Shown here piece after piece: positions 37,501 to 45,078 of a stretch of DNA of 64,000 nt. The notes beneath the pieces are model-generated. The model saw only the letters and a list, made by a program, of their open reading frames with translations, had not been told where the DNA came from and searched no databases. The DNA is from an uncultured Lachnospiraceae bacterium (GTDB lineage Bacteria > Bacillota > Clostridia > Lachnospirales > Lachnospiraceae), in assembly GCA_947631625.1 (NCBI GenBank), contig CANRMA010000015.1, positions 1-64,000 on the forward strand, given 5' to 3'. Made by a program: the position numbers and the translations under genes. Positions within the stretch are counted from its first letter, which is position 1, and each line of letters starts with the position of its first letter.

Positions 37501-38160
37501 GTACCTTATACGGGAAGAGCGATAAAGCCGACGGTAACCGTAACAAAGGACGGCAAGACCCTGGAGCTTAGGAAAGAATATGTGGTGCAGTATAAGAACA
37601 ACAAAGACGCCGGAATAGCCTATGCGATAGTGACCGGAAAGGGTGCCTATAAGAAAAATAAAGTCATAGTGCCATTTGAGATAACCCCTGTAGCCGACAC
37701 AACTAAGTTAGTGGTGACTAATGCGGCTGCGATATCCAAGAAGACTTATACATACAGTGGAAAGCTGATAACGCCTTCCGTGAAAGTCAAGGTTGACAAA
37801 AAGACTCTTAAGAAAAATAGAGATTATGTAGTGACTTATCTCAAAAACTTTGACGCGGGAGAAGCAACTATTCAGGTGACCGGAATAGGTAACTATGATG
37901 GTTGTCAGGCGGATAGTCCTGTAAAATTTACGATCAATCCGCAGAAGATATCCAAGGCGGCTGTAAGTGTGACCCAAAATGACGGTAAATTATCTGTCGG
38001 TCTGACCTATGCCAAGAGGCAATTGTCTCCACAGGATGATTATGAGGTAGTGAGTATAGAACCGCTCACAAGCAATAAAGTAAAATTGACGATCAAAGGA
38101 AAAGGCAACTTTACCGGCGAGATCACCAATAAGACGGTTAAGATCAAAGTGGGAAAATAG
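34564..38160 (+). CDS. Secreted BspA-type LRR protein with Ig-like domains
   Basis: 1198 residues. Signal peptide (1 to about 37; KRW, hydrophobic core, cut near VSAQE), then an acidic Asp/Glu/Asn linker to about 170. LRR_5 repeats follow (about 175-670; IGVNAFKG, FENCTKLESVTFGNNV), including a 157-residue tandem duplication. Next come a Big_2 Ig domain (about 680-775; VNYTSSDEKVATVNADGLVTI) and four or more related modules (about 800-1198; YSGKLITPSVKVKVDKKTL, FDAGEATIQVTGIGNYDG). No LPXTG or other anchor is visible. I chose ATG 34564, after AAAGGAGAAAGC. It shares architecture with the 2545-residue protein on the other side of the chaperone operon. Likely surface or matrix adhesin. Confidence 0.9.
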   Translation: MFKKSTGMTKRWLSIALAAAMVVTATPYTGLTVSAQEITAEEQDTDMADFESLEEEAGEQGAAGEAQQDGSNTEQEDNLDEDAPAEAEDSADAQDNDAEDEQSGLNDNSDTDEQGSVDETGNNVNDDDNNDNDNEIETDDYAEKGDSEVEAEEESPGESEDALMAADSDGFTVENGKLTAYSGEGGDIVIPEGVVTIAANVFKGNDKITSVILSSSVTTIEESAFANCTGISSLELNDGLKTIGISAFKGIFSGVKTNGEPQYATLDIPGSVEKIYGGAFENCKYLEEVNFSKDGEASKLEFADTGQGTKDVFKGCENLRTVVLPDRLSVIGWNAFENCKKLESVTFGNKVEEIEKFAFNNCSSLDGVTLPDTVTDIGESAFADCAKLSDLKLNVGLQTIGVNAFKGTFSGTQANGEPKYATLDIPGSVQKIYGNAFENCKYLEEVNFSKDDEAYALEFVYSGRGTKAVFKGCENLKTVVLPNRLSVIGCNTFENCTKLESVTFGNNVTTIEDYAFFHCKSLKNIKLPDTLQTIGSDAFNGAFSDEEKSLTIPDDVRSIKSDAFANNENLETVIFKNAENDPSKAAVLELGSSVIGAFGYDSALKKVILPKRLGNIPFNTFYRCTALEAVYIPGEKTTLDKEAIPYNKNLIIYGVKGSPAETYAKDNGITFKDINELDTSVKEITVTPANISLSGRKEDVVGKTIQLTATVKPDIAQNTAVNYTSSDEKVATVNADGLVTIKGFGEADITVTSVENSDVKAVCPVLVREIIMDAADNINLSELEESNIKITGIKANVVYNGTAYRPAVKVLVRKGKTWVTLVENKDFYVEYEHNTDAGEAKVNIQGITNDSDKSGYSGTVSRTFQIKPKSVKKAKVIAGALAGDYNTASAMPIVLYDGTRLLTLNKDYEYAEKIPDVRGKTLTVKIKGKGNYDANTITKAKVTLLSGNNVDTANALVSTDVKLEKDGIEGADYKDDILAVPYTGRAIKPTVTVTKDGKTLELRKEYVVQYKNNKDAGIAYAIVTGKGAYKKNKVIVPFEITPVADTTKLVVTNAAAISKKTYTYSGKLITPSVKVKVDKKTLKKNRDYVVTYLKNFDAGEATIQVTGIGNYDGCQADSPVKFTINPQKISKAAVSVTQNDGKLSVGLTYAKRQLSPQDDYEVVSIEPLTSNKVKLTIKGKGNFTGEITNKTVKIKVGK
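35290..36160 (+). repeat. 471-bp tandem duplication inside the LRR domain
   Basis: The segment from 35290 is repeated exactly in phase from 35761 (period 471 bp = 157 codons). Long runs are identical, such as the stretch coding YATLDIPGSV and ENCKYLEEVNFSKD. Differences concentrate near the LRR variable positions. The second copy fades after about 36100. Confidence 0.88.
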
Positions 38161-38177
38161 ATGCTTCACCCAACACT

Positions 38178-38230
38178 AAAAAAGGAACCGCCACAAATAC
38201 TGCTTGACAGTATGTGGCAGTTCCTTTTAA
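38178..38230. terminator. Bidirectional terminator
   Basis: AAAAAGGAACCGCCACA pairs with TGTGGCAGTTCCTTTT with an inner TACTG/CAGTA stem. A-run on one side and T-run on the other let it serve both the LRR gene (plus) and the lipoprotein gene (minus). Confidence 0.88.
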
Positions 38231-38304
38231 TTACATTAAATAACAACAGATATTTTATATTACATTCATCAGGTCAACTGCCCACCCACGGCAGAGTCTC
38301 CGAC

Positions 38305-39486
38305 TTATTCATATTCCACAAACTCACCATATTCTTCCCAGATATTGCAGATCCATGTCTTACCCTGATTTACTATAATCTCGTCGCCGTTTTCATCAAA
38401 GAATTTGGCAGGCGTGAAGTCGCCGTCATAGCGCGACCATGTTCCTTTGATAACTTTTCCGTTGGTAAAGATAATAGCGTCGCCTTCGCCATGCACGCCA
38501 AAAGCAAGATAATCATGTGAATCTCTGACTTCTCCGTGACAGTATTGGAAGACTACGTTGGAAACGGCAAGCTGGTCTCCCGTGTATTCGTCGATCTGCT
38601 TGGAGCCGTCCTGATAGCGGTAATATAAATGATCATCTTCATTGTATTCAAAATAAGGATGATAGGAACCATAGCCGCCTGAATTGCCTCCGGATTTTCC
38701 GCCGGGATAAATCAATGCCGCGTCATCATTATCCGCGTAATTAGCTACAGTCTCGTCGGCCGCAAACAAGAACTGAGGAACATAACCGTCGTCATAATTC
38801 CAGTCATACCCAAGCCTGTCCACTGCGTCAAAAAGACCGTCGATTTTGAGATATCCGGTAAATTCCTTAGCATAGCCCGGACGAGACACCCTTCCGTAAG
38901 CTTCGTCAGCAGGATTATGTATTCCCTCTACCGCAGCGCTTACATTATATACTTCCGGTCTGTTTATAAGTTCTTCGACGTATGGTCTTGCAAGACCCCA
39001 GTTACAGTAAATGGCTTCATAACCCATTGCGACATAAAGAAAATAATCACGGCTGCTTCTGACAGGTCCGATCCTGTCTAAGTCGTCAAAATCTTCAAAC
39101 ACCGCCATAAGTCTGGTGATGCGGCCCTCGACAGGCGCCTCGTAAATTATGGAAGCCTTGGAAAGCCCGTATTGAGGCATGGCAGGCTTGTTGTTAGGTA
39201 TCATTACGGCTATGGGCCTTCTTGTTGCGATATCGGAATCTACCCATTCGCCGGTTAAATAACTCTGCATTTTACCGTTTACAACTTCTCTTTCTTCAAT
39301 GACCGGATAAGCTCTGACTATTTCCGGTTCTTCTGAAACAGGTTCTTCCGGAACCTCCTGTGTGATCTGTTCTTCGATTTCCGGCTCTTGTGTAACTTCC
39401 GGTTCCGGTTTGTCACCGCAGCCGCCCAGAAATGAAAAAGCGAGCAGGAAGGAGGTCATTAGTAAAACAATCTTTTTTCTGTACAT
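38305..39486 (-). CDS. DUF3048 (YerB-like) lipoprotein
   Basis: 393 residues. Lipoprotein signal peptide with lipobox FLGGC and lipidated Cys23, then a Pro/Glu-rich linker (about 25-65). The DUF3048 region follows in two parts (RRPIAVMIPNNKPAMPQYGLSKASIIYEAPVEGRITR..., GPVRSSRDYFLY; C-terminal WSRYDGDFTPAKFFDENGDEI). The family, named for Bacillus YerB, is widespread and of unknown function, found outside the membrane. The ribosome site GAGGGGAGAAG precedes the start and a minus-strand promoter lies 39 bp upstream. It appears to be a single-gene unit. Confidence 0.92.
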   Translation of the reverse strand: MYRKKIVLLMTSFLLAFSFLGGCGDKPEPEVTQEPEIEEQITQEVPEEPVSEEPEIVRAYPVIEEREVVNGKMQSYLTGEWVDSDIATRRPIAVMIPNNKPAMPQYGLSKASIIYEAPVEGRITRLMAVFEDFDDLDRIGPVRSSRDYFLYVAMGYEAIYCNWGLARPYVEELINRPEVYNVSAAVEGIHNPADEAYGRVSRPGYAKEFTGYLKIDGLFDAVDRLGYDWNYDDGYVPQFLFAADETVANYADNDDAALIYPGGKSGGNSGGYGSYHPYFEYNEDDHLYYRYQDGSKQIDEYTGDQLAVSNVVFQYCHGEVRDSHDYLAFGVHGEGDAIIFTNGKVIKGTWSRYDGDFTPAKFFDENGDEIIVNQGKTWICNIWEEYGEFVEYE

Positions 39487-39524
39487 ATTCTTCTCCCCTC
39501 TGAAAATTTGATAATACTATTTTT

Positions 39525-39553
39525 ATTATAAAGGAAAAATGGGTTTCTGTATA
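39525..39553 (-). promoter_or_regulatory. Promoter for the DUF3048 gene
   Basis: On the minus strand: TATACA (39553-39548), 17-bp spacer, TATAAT (39530-39525). The -35 is weak. Confidence 0.5.
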
Positions 39554-39635
39554 CATATAAATAGTGGAAATATTTCATGAAATATTTTATTAAATGTTTA
39601 CAATTTTATTTTTTTAATGGTGAAATATGATATAA

Positions 39636-39935
39636 TAGGCTCAGGCTCGACAGCCTGAGCCCCCAGAATTGCAAAGCAATTCTGCATGGAAATGTTTTAT
39701 TGTATTCGCATTTGAGAAAATGGTGTACGAGGCTCAGGCTCGGAAGTTTGAGTTTCCGGAGTTGCATCGCAATTCTGCATGTGAAGGATGTATTGTATTC
39801 GCATCTGTGAATATGGTGTACGAGGCTCAGGCTCGGAAGTTTGAGTTTCCGGAATTGCGTCGCAATTCTGAATGTGAAGGATGTATTGTATTCGCATTTG
39901 AGAAAATGGTGTACGAGGCTCAGGCTCGGAAGTTT
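39636..39935 (+). repeat. 93-bp tandem array with two conserved hairpins per unit
   Basis: About 3.2 copies of a 93-bp unit. Each contains hairpin A, with arm GGCTCAGGCT (39638, 39731, 39824, 39917). In the first unit its partner is the perfect AGCCTGAGCC; in later units the partner is AGTTTGAGTT, where all four changes are C to T and so stay paired as G-U. Each also contains hairpin B, GARTTGC-NNN-GCAATTC, at 39666, 39759 and 39852, with a G-U pair in the second. G-U pairing holds only for plus-strand RNA. A TATAAT lies at 39631. The 93-bp period keeps one frame open for 90 codons, but it has a TTG start and no ribosome site, so I treat it as non-coding. Confidence 0.8.
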
Positions 39936-39998
39936 AAATAGATTTTATTAGGAGCCGCGCGCGAAACAGGGATGATATACTTGGAGGAAGGTAATATT

Positions 39999-40985
39999 AT
40001 GAAATGGGTAAAATTTAAAATAAAAACATTGACCGAGGCGGAGGATATTATAATAAGCACGTTGTATGATATCGGTCTGGAAGGGGCGCAGATAGAAGAT
40101 AAGGTGCCATTGAGCGCATGGGAAAAAGAACAAATGTTCGTAGACATACCGCCTGCCGCCGAGGAGGACGACGGCGTAGCTTATTTGAGCTTTTTTGTGG
40201 AAGAGAAAGAGAACGGTTCTCTGGAAGTGAATGGGGAAGCGACTGACAGAGAGACTGTTATGGACAATATCCGCGCGGAGCTTGAAGACCTTAGAATGTT
40301 TATGGATATCGGCGCAGGTACGATAACGGTTGAAGAGACAGAGGATATCGACTGGATAAATAACTGGAAAGAATTTTTCCACCAGTTCTACATAGACGAT
40401 TTATTGGTAATTCCTTCGTGGGAAACCGTCAAAGAAGAGGATAAAGGGAAGAAGACCCTGCATATCGATCCCGGAACCGCTTTTGGGACAGGTATGCATG
40501 AGACGACGCAGCTTTGCATACGCCAGCTTAAGAAATTTATAACCCAGGAGACTGTATTGCTCGATGTAGGCTGCGGAAGCGGCATCTTAGCTATAGTATC
40601 CCTAATGTACGGCGCAAAAAAAGCTGTGGGAACGGATCTTGATCCCTGCGCGGTAGAAGCGGTAAGTCAGAATATGAGGGACAACGGCATACCGGAAGAT
40701 GATTTTACCATGATGATCGGAAATATAATTAATGATAAAGAAATACAGGACAAAGTCGGCTATATGTGTTATGATATCGTGGTGGCGAATATTCTTGCCG
40801 ACGTTTTGGTGGAACTTACGCCCGTTATTACCAATCACATTAAAAAAGGCGGCATTTATATAACGTCCGGAATAATTCAGGGCAAAGAGGAACTTGTTAT
40901 AAATGCGGTCAGAGAGGCGGGGCTTAGTGTTCTGGAGGTCACTCATCAGGGAGAGTGGGCGTCGGTAACGGCCCGTATGGAATAA
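39999..40985 (+). CDS. prmA: Ribosomal protein L11 methyltransferase
   Basis: 328 residues. SAM-dependent methyltransferase for lysines and the N-terminus of ribosomal protein L11. The N-terminal L11-recognition domain (MKWVKFKIKTLTEAEDIIIS) is followed by the Rossmann fold with LLDVGCGSGILAI and VANILADVLVEL. The start at 39999 follows TTGGAGGAAGG; the earlier in-frame ATG (39972) lacks a site. Its stop overlaps the start of the next gene (TAATG), so the two are translationally coupled, followed by rsmE. Confidence 0.96.
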   Translation: MKWVKFKIKTLTEAEDIIISTLYDIGLEGAQIEDKVPLSAWEKEQMFVDIPPAAEEDDGVAYLSFFVEEKENGSLEVNGEATDRETVMDNIRAELEDLRMFMDIGAGTITVEETEDIDWINNWKEFFHQFYIDDLLVIPSWETVKEEDKGKKTLHIDPGTAFGTGMHETTQLCIRQLKKFITQETVLLDVGCGSGILAIVSLMYGAKKAVGTDLDPCAVEAVSQNMRDNGIPEDDFTMMIGNIINDKEIQDKVGYMCYDIVVANILADVLVELTPVITNHIKKGGIYITSGIIQGKEELVINAVREAGLSVLEVTHQGEWASVTARME

Positions 40986-41488
40986 TGATAAAAAAAAGTA
41001 CGATTGCAGGTCTGCTTGCAGTTATCTGGATGTGCGTGATTTTTTCTTTTTCCGCGCAGGTAAAAGAAGAATCGAGCGAAGTAAGCATAGCTTTCAGTTA
41101 TCGTGTTGTGAGTTCCGCGGGAACTTTTTTCGGGCTTCATCTTGATGATGGACAGATAAGACAGATATCCAACGCGATTGAAGGCTATGTCAGAAAAGCG
41201 GCGCATATGACGGAATATGCGATTTTGGCGGTATTGCTGTTTGTCTGGTTGGAAAGATGGCAGCTTAAAGCTATGAAAAAGGGCATTATCGCGGTTTTTT
41301 TGGCTATGCTTTATGCCGCAAGTGATGAGATCCATCAGTTGTTTGTGCAGGGACGGACAGGCAGCCTGCGCGACGTTATTATAGACAGCATAGGCGCGGC
41401 GCTTGGTATACTGATTTTGGCGGGAGTGAAGAAATGTATCAGTTTTTTGTGCAGCAGTCGCAGATACAGGGAAGAAGGATCATCATAA
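40985..41488 (+). CDS. VanZ-family membrane protein
   Basis: 167 residues, about four membrane helices. VanZ hallmarks: WMCVIFSFSAQ near the N-terminus, KAAHMTEYAILAVLL, and SDEIHQLFVQGRTGSLRDVIIDSIGA. VanZ gives low-level teicoplanin resistance in enterococci, but chromosomal homologues are common and of unclear role; this is not evidence for glycopeptide resistance. ATG 40985 shares one base with the prmA stop. Its 3' end overlaps rsmE by 55 bp. Confidence 0.88.
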   Translation: MIKKSTIAGLLAVIWMCVIFSFSAQVKEESSEVSIAFSYRVVSSAGTFFGLHLDDGQIRQISNAIEGYVRKAAHMTEYAILAVLLFVWLERWQLKAMKKGIIAVFLAMLYAASDEIHQLFVQGRTGSLRDVIIDSIGAALGILILAGVKKCISFLCSSRRYREEGSS

Positions 41489-42174
41489 CAGGCAGCGACG
41501 TAAATCATATCAAAAATGTGCTTCGCATGAAGATAGGCGAGGAGATATCCGTCAGCAACGGGGTTGACGGAAAGGAATACCGCTGCGGCATCGAGCGGTT
41601 TGGTGAAGACGAAGTTATATGCGGCTTACGGTTTATAAAAGAGGACAATGTGGAACTTCCGTCCAAAGTTTATCTTTTTCAGGCTCTTCCCAAAGCTGAC
41701 AAGATGGAATTAATAATACAAAAAGCGGTAGAACTTGGCATATATGAGATAATTCCGGTAGCGGCAGGCCGTTGTGTGGTTAAACTGGATGAAAAAAAAG
41801 CTGCGGCTAAAGTCGTAAGGTGGCAGGGTATAGCGGAGGCTGCGGCCAAACAGAGCAAAAGAGGTATAGTACCGGAAGTAAAGCATGTAATGAGTATGAA
41901 AGAAGCTATTGACTATTCAGGTCAATTAGACGTTAAGCTTATACCTTATGAGCTTGCCGAAGATATGTTTAAAACAAAGGAAATTATCGGCGGACTTAAG
42001 GCCGGTGAAAGTGTCGGTATTTTTATAGGGCCTGAGGGCGGTTTTGAAGGAAGTGAAGTTGAAGCCGCTATGGAAAAAGGAATAATCCCGATAACGCTCG
42101 GAAAACGTATCTTAAGGACGGAAACTGCCGCCGTTACGGTATTGTCGTGGCTTATGTATCATTTTGAAGAATAA
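41434..42174 (+). CDS. rsmE: 16S rRNA (uracil(1498)-N3)-methyltransferase
   Basis: 246 residues. It methylates U1498 in helix 44 of 16S rRNA. The N-terminal PUA-like domain (MYQFFVQQSQIQGRRIIITGSDVNHIKNVLRM) and C-terminal SPOUT knot (GIFIGPEGGFEGSEV, LGKRILRTETAAV) are both clear. The start within the vanZ gene is supported by GGGAGTGAAGAA and by full N-terminal homology, so the 55-bp overlap is real. Third gene of the prmA unit. Confidence 0.95.
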   Translation: MYQFFVQQSQIQGRRIIITGSDVNHIKNVLRMKIGEEISVSNGVDGKEYRCGIERFGEDEVICGLRFIKEDNVELPSKVYLFQALPKADKMELIIQKAVELGIYEIIPVAAGRCVVKLDEKKAAAKVVRWQGIAEAAAKQSKRGIVPEVKHVMSMKEAIDYSGQLDVKLIPYELAEDMFKTKEIIGGLKAGESVGIFIGPEGGFEGSEVEAAMEKGIIPITLGKRILRTETAAVTVLSWLMYHFEE

Positions 42175-42252
42175 ATTGTCAAAGGATATGGAACAGTCAT
42201 ATATTAAATTATGAGTAAATATAACAAAATATGATAAAAATAGGAGCTGTTT

Positions 42253-43407
42253 ATGGAAGTATATTTGGATAATTCGGCTACAACCAGATGCTTTGACGAA
42301 GTAACGCAGCTTATGACGAAAATAATGTGTGAGGATTATGGAAATCCTTCCAGTTTACATCATAAAGGCGTGGAGGCGGAGCAATATTTACGATATTCAA
42401 GAGAAACGCTTGCCGGAATACTTAAGGTAAATGAAAAAGAAATACTTTTCACCTCGGGCGGGACCGAATCCGACAATATTGCCATAATAGGAACGGCAAT
42501 GGCTAACCACAGGGCCGGACGGCATCTTATTACTACGAAGATTGAGCATCCTGCCGTAATTCAGCCTATGAAATATTTGGAAGAACAGGGCTTCAGGGTA
42601 ACGTATCTTCCTGTGGACAGGAAGGGCAGGATAAGCCTGGAAGATTTGGGAAATGCTATGAGCAGGGATACTATTTTAGTTTCGATCATGCATACAAATA
42701 ATGAAATCGGAACTTTGGAACCCATTGCCGAAGCAGGCGCTCTGGTCAAAAGGATTAATCCAAGAACTCTTTTTCATGTTGACGCGGTACAGGGATTTGG
42801 AAAGTTCCGCATATATCCCTCCAGAATGAATATTGACCTGTTGTCGGTAAGCGCGCATAAGATTCATGGTCCTAAGGGAGTCGGTTTCCTATATATCAAT
42901 AGCAGGGCTAAAGTAAACCCAATAATTTACGGAGGCGGTCAGCAGAACGGCATGCGTTCGGGGACTGAGAATGTTCCGGGAATTGCAGGACTCGCGAAGG
43001 CTGCCGAAATAATGTATTCACATCTTGACCGTGATATGGAGCATCTTTACAGACTCAGGGAATTGTTTATAAGAGAAGTTTCTCAAATAGACAATGTTAT
43101 TGTAAACGGCTGCATGGGAGCGGAAAGCGCCGCTCATATCGTCAGCCTTTCGATAAGAGGCGTCAGAAGCGAAGTGCTTCTTCACGCATTGGAAGAGCGG
43201 GGTATATATGTATCCGCGGGCAGCGCCTGTTCAGCTCACAAACCGCAGCCGTCGGAGACGCTTAAGGCGATCGGCGTGGATAAAGACCTGTTGAGTTCCA
43301 CTATAAGATTTAGTTTTTCCGTATTTACAACGGAAGAAGAGATAATGTATACTGTTCAGGTTTTGCGTGATACCATACCCGGTCTTAGAAAATATGCCCG
43401 TCGTTAG
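42253..43407 (+). CDS. Cysteine desulfurase (NifS/IscS-like)
   Basis: 384 residues. PLP enzyme that removes sulfur from cysteine to form an enzyme persulfide. Seen: MEVYLDNSATT, the HTNNEIGT histidine, PLP lysine Lys203 in SAHKIHGPKG, and the active Cys326 in SAGSACSAHKPQPS. The loop form (group I, NifS/IscS) is indicated. The neighbouring thiI, 98 bp downstream, suggests that it supplies sulfur for tRNA 4-thiouridine, as NifZ does for ThiI in Bacillus. Confidence 0.94.
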   Translation: MEVYLDNSATTRCFDEVTQLMTKIMCEDYGNPSSLHHKGVEAEQYLRYSRETLAGILKVNEKEILFTSGGTESDNIAIIGTAMANHRAGRHLITTKIEHPAVIQPMKYLEEQGFRVTYLPVDRKGRISLEDLGNAMSRDTILVSIMHTNNEIGTLEPIAEAGALVKRINPRTLFHVDAVQGFGKFRIYPSRMNIDLLSVSAHKIHGPKGVGFLYINSRAKVNPIIYGGGQQNGMRSGTENVPGIAGLAKAAEIMYSHLDRDMEHLYRLRELFIREVSQIDNVIVNGCMGAESAAHIVSLSIRGVRSEVLLHALEERGIYVSAGSACSAHKPQPSETLKAIGVDKDLLSSTIRFSFSVFTTEEEIMYTVQVLRDTIPGLRKYARR

Positions 43408-43505
43408 ATTTATTTAAAATATATAAGATGATTGCGGCGCGCTGCCGGACAGTGCCTGTGTGCTGCTGCGGCGCGTCAGTCAAAACGGATTTGGAGAGGA
43501 AGTAT

Positions 43506-44684
43506 ATGTTTAAGGCATTTTTGATAAAGTATGCCGAGATCGGCGTAAAAGGAAAAAACAGGTATATGTTTGAGGACGCGCTTGTAAAGCAGATAAGGCA
43601 TACGCTTAAAAACTGCGACGGTGAATTTACCGTAAGGAAAACCGACGGGCGCATTTATGTGGATGCGGTCTCGGATTTTGATTATGAAGAAGCGGTGGAA
43701 GCGCTTCGCAGGGTGTTCGGCATTGCAGGAATATGTCCGGTAGTCTATGAAGAAGACGAAGGGTTCGACAAGCTTAAAGAGCGTGTTGTGCGTTACATTG
43801 ACGAAGTTTATCCGGACAGGCATAAGACATTTAAGGTTGCGGCAAGGCGCGCCAGAAAGAATTATCCCCTCAATTCAATGGAGATAAATATGGAACTGGG
43901 CGGAGTTATCCTTGATGCGTATCCTGAAATGAGCGTTGACGTACATAAGCCTGACATTATGTTAAATGTCGAAATAAGGGACAAGATATATATTTATTCT
44001 GAAATAATACCAGGCTCCGGAGGTATGCCCGTCGGTACCGGCGGTAAGGCAATGTTGTTATTATCCGGAGGCATAGACTCGCCTGTGGCGGGATATATGA
44101 TAGCCAAAAGAGGCGTTAAGATTGACGCCGTATATTTCCACGCCCCGCCGTATACGAGTGAACGTGCCAAACAAAAAGTCATCGATCTTGCGAAAAAGGT
44201 CGCAAAATATACAGGACCCATATATCTGCATATTATCAATTTTACGGACATACAGTTATATATTTACGATAAGTGTCCTCATGACGAACTGACAATTATA
44301 ATGCGGCGTTATATGATGCGGATAGCGGAGCATATTGCCAAAGAAAACGAGTGCCTGGGACTTATCACCGGTGAGAGCATAGGCCAGGTTGCTTCTCAGA
44401 CCATGCAGTCTCTTATGGCTACCAACGAAGTATGTACACTGCCTGTATACAGGCCGCTTATAGGCTTTGATAAAATGGAGATTGTAGACATTGCGGAAAA
44501 AATAGATACCTATGAAACATCGATTTTGCCATATGAGGACTGCTGCACGATATTTGTTGCAAAGCATCCTGTTACTAAGCCGAATGTGAAGATAATAAAG
44601 CATCATGAAGAAAATCTTGAAGAAAAAATAGATGAGTTGGTAAAGACCGCGTTGGAAACAGACGAAATGATAATAGTGTCATAG
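43506..44684 (+). CDS. thiI: tRNA uracil 4-sulfurtransferase ThiI
   Basis: 392 residues. It makes 4-thiouridine at position 8 of tRNA. An N-terminal ferredoxin-like part (MFKAFLIKYAEIGVKGKNR), a THUMP RNA-binding domain (to about 165) and a PP-loop ATP site SGGIDS (187-192) are present. The C-terminal rhodanese domain found in enterobacteria is absent, as is usual in Firmicutes, so persulfide must come directly from the desulfurase next door. ATG 43506 follows GGAGAGGAAG. A longer frame from 43428 has no family match. Confidence 0.96.
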   Translation: MFKAFLIKYAEIGVKGKNRYMFEDALVKQIRHTLKNCDGEFTVRKTDGRIYVDAVSDFDYEEAVEALRRVFGIAGICPVVYEEDEGFDKLKERVVRYIDEVYPDRHKTFKVAARRARKNYPLNSMEINMELGGVILDAYPEMSVDVHKPDIMLNVEIRDKIYIYSEIIPGSGGMPVGTGGKAMLLLSGGIDSPVAGYMIAKRGVKIDAVYFHAPPYTSERAKQKVIDLAKKVAKYTGPIYLHIINFTDIQLYIYDKCPHDELTIIMRRYMMRIAEHIAKENECLGLITGESIGQVASQTMQSLMATNEVCTLPVYRPLIGFDKMEIVDIAEKIDTYETSILPYEDCCTIFVAKHPVTKPNVKIIKHHEENLEEKIDELVKTALETDEMIIVS

Positions 44685-44692
44685 CAAGATAA

Positions 44693-44730
44693 AAACGGGA
44701 ACGCGGGTATTTTGTTTCCGCGTCCCCGTA
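44693..44730 (-). terminator. Terminator of the HPr-like gene
   Basis: Stem ACGGGGACGCGG/CCGCGTTCCCGT (one mismatch) followed on the minus strand by TTTTTAT. It may also slow plus-strand transcription from thiI. Confidence 0.75.
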
Positions 44731-44750
44731 TTCCGATCGTGGAATTACAA

Positions 44751-44981
44751 TTACATAATATATGGTTTTAGAGCCGCCATTATTTCATCAGCATTATCCT
44801 CTGTGTGGATATTCAGATCGATAGGTTTGGATAGATCCAGACTGAATATACCCATTATGGATTTGGCATCAATAACATATCTGCCGGATACCAGGTCGAA
44901 ATCATAGTCAAACTTTGAAATATCGTTTACGAAAGATTTTACCTTATCGATTGAATTTAAAGAAATTTGAACTGTTTTCAT
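44751..44981 (-). CDS. HPr-like protein without the catalytic histidine
   Basis: 76 residues, HPr fold. The usual GLHARP segment is replaced by SIDKVKSFV, so there is no phosphotransfer histidine. The regulatory-serine segment is kept, with Ser41 in DAKSIMGIFSLDLSKP. The sequence is clearly different from the Crh-like protein at 16131 and shorter. It has an AAGGAGGT ribosome site, a promoter and a terminator of its own. I recognise the type from Lachnospiraceae genomes, but its role is unknown. It could be a second HprK substrate or a competitor. Confidence 0.85.
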   Translation of the reverse strand: MKTVQISLNSIDKVKSFVNDISKFDYDFDLVSGRYVIDAKSIMGIFSLDLSKPIDLNIHTEDNADEIMAALKPYIM

Positions 44982-45016
44982 AATATTTACCTCCTTACTA
45001 CATACTTCCTGCTATA

Positions 45017-45045
45017 ATACTAAATGTTGGCAGAATAAAAGTCAA
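45017..45045 (-). promoter_or_regulatory. Promoter for the HPr-like gene
   Basis: Minus strand: TTGACT (45045-45040), 17-bp spacer, TAGTAT (45022-45017), about 36 bp before the ATG. Confidence 0.7.
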
Positions 45046-45078
45046 TGATAAATAAACACAAAAAAAATGGAGATTAAA

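Noticed and set aside
39636..39935. CRISPR array
   Set aside because: The repeats are 93 bp long, contiguous and without unique spacers, and no cas genes are present.
39669..39941. 90-codon open frame across the 93-bp array
   Set aside because: The period is a multiple of three, so an open frame is expected once one unit lacks stops. It begins with TTG, has no ribosome site, and the conserved feature is RNA pairing.
40985..41488. Glycopeptide resistance gene vanZ
   Set aside because: Only the VanZ family fold is seen; no vanA-type operon is near, and chromosomal VanZ proteins are common in Clostridia.
43428..43505. Longer N-terminus for ThiI
   Set aside because: The added 26 residues are Cys-rich, lack family similarity, and the ribosome site lies directly before ATG 43506.
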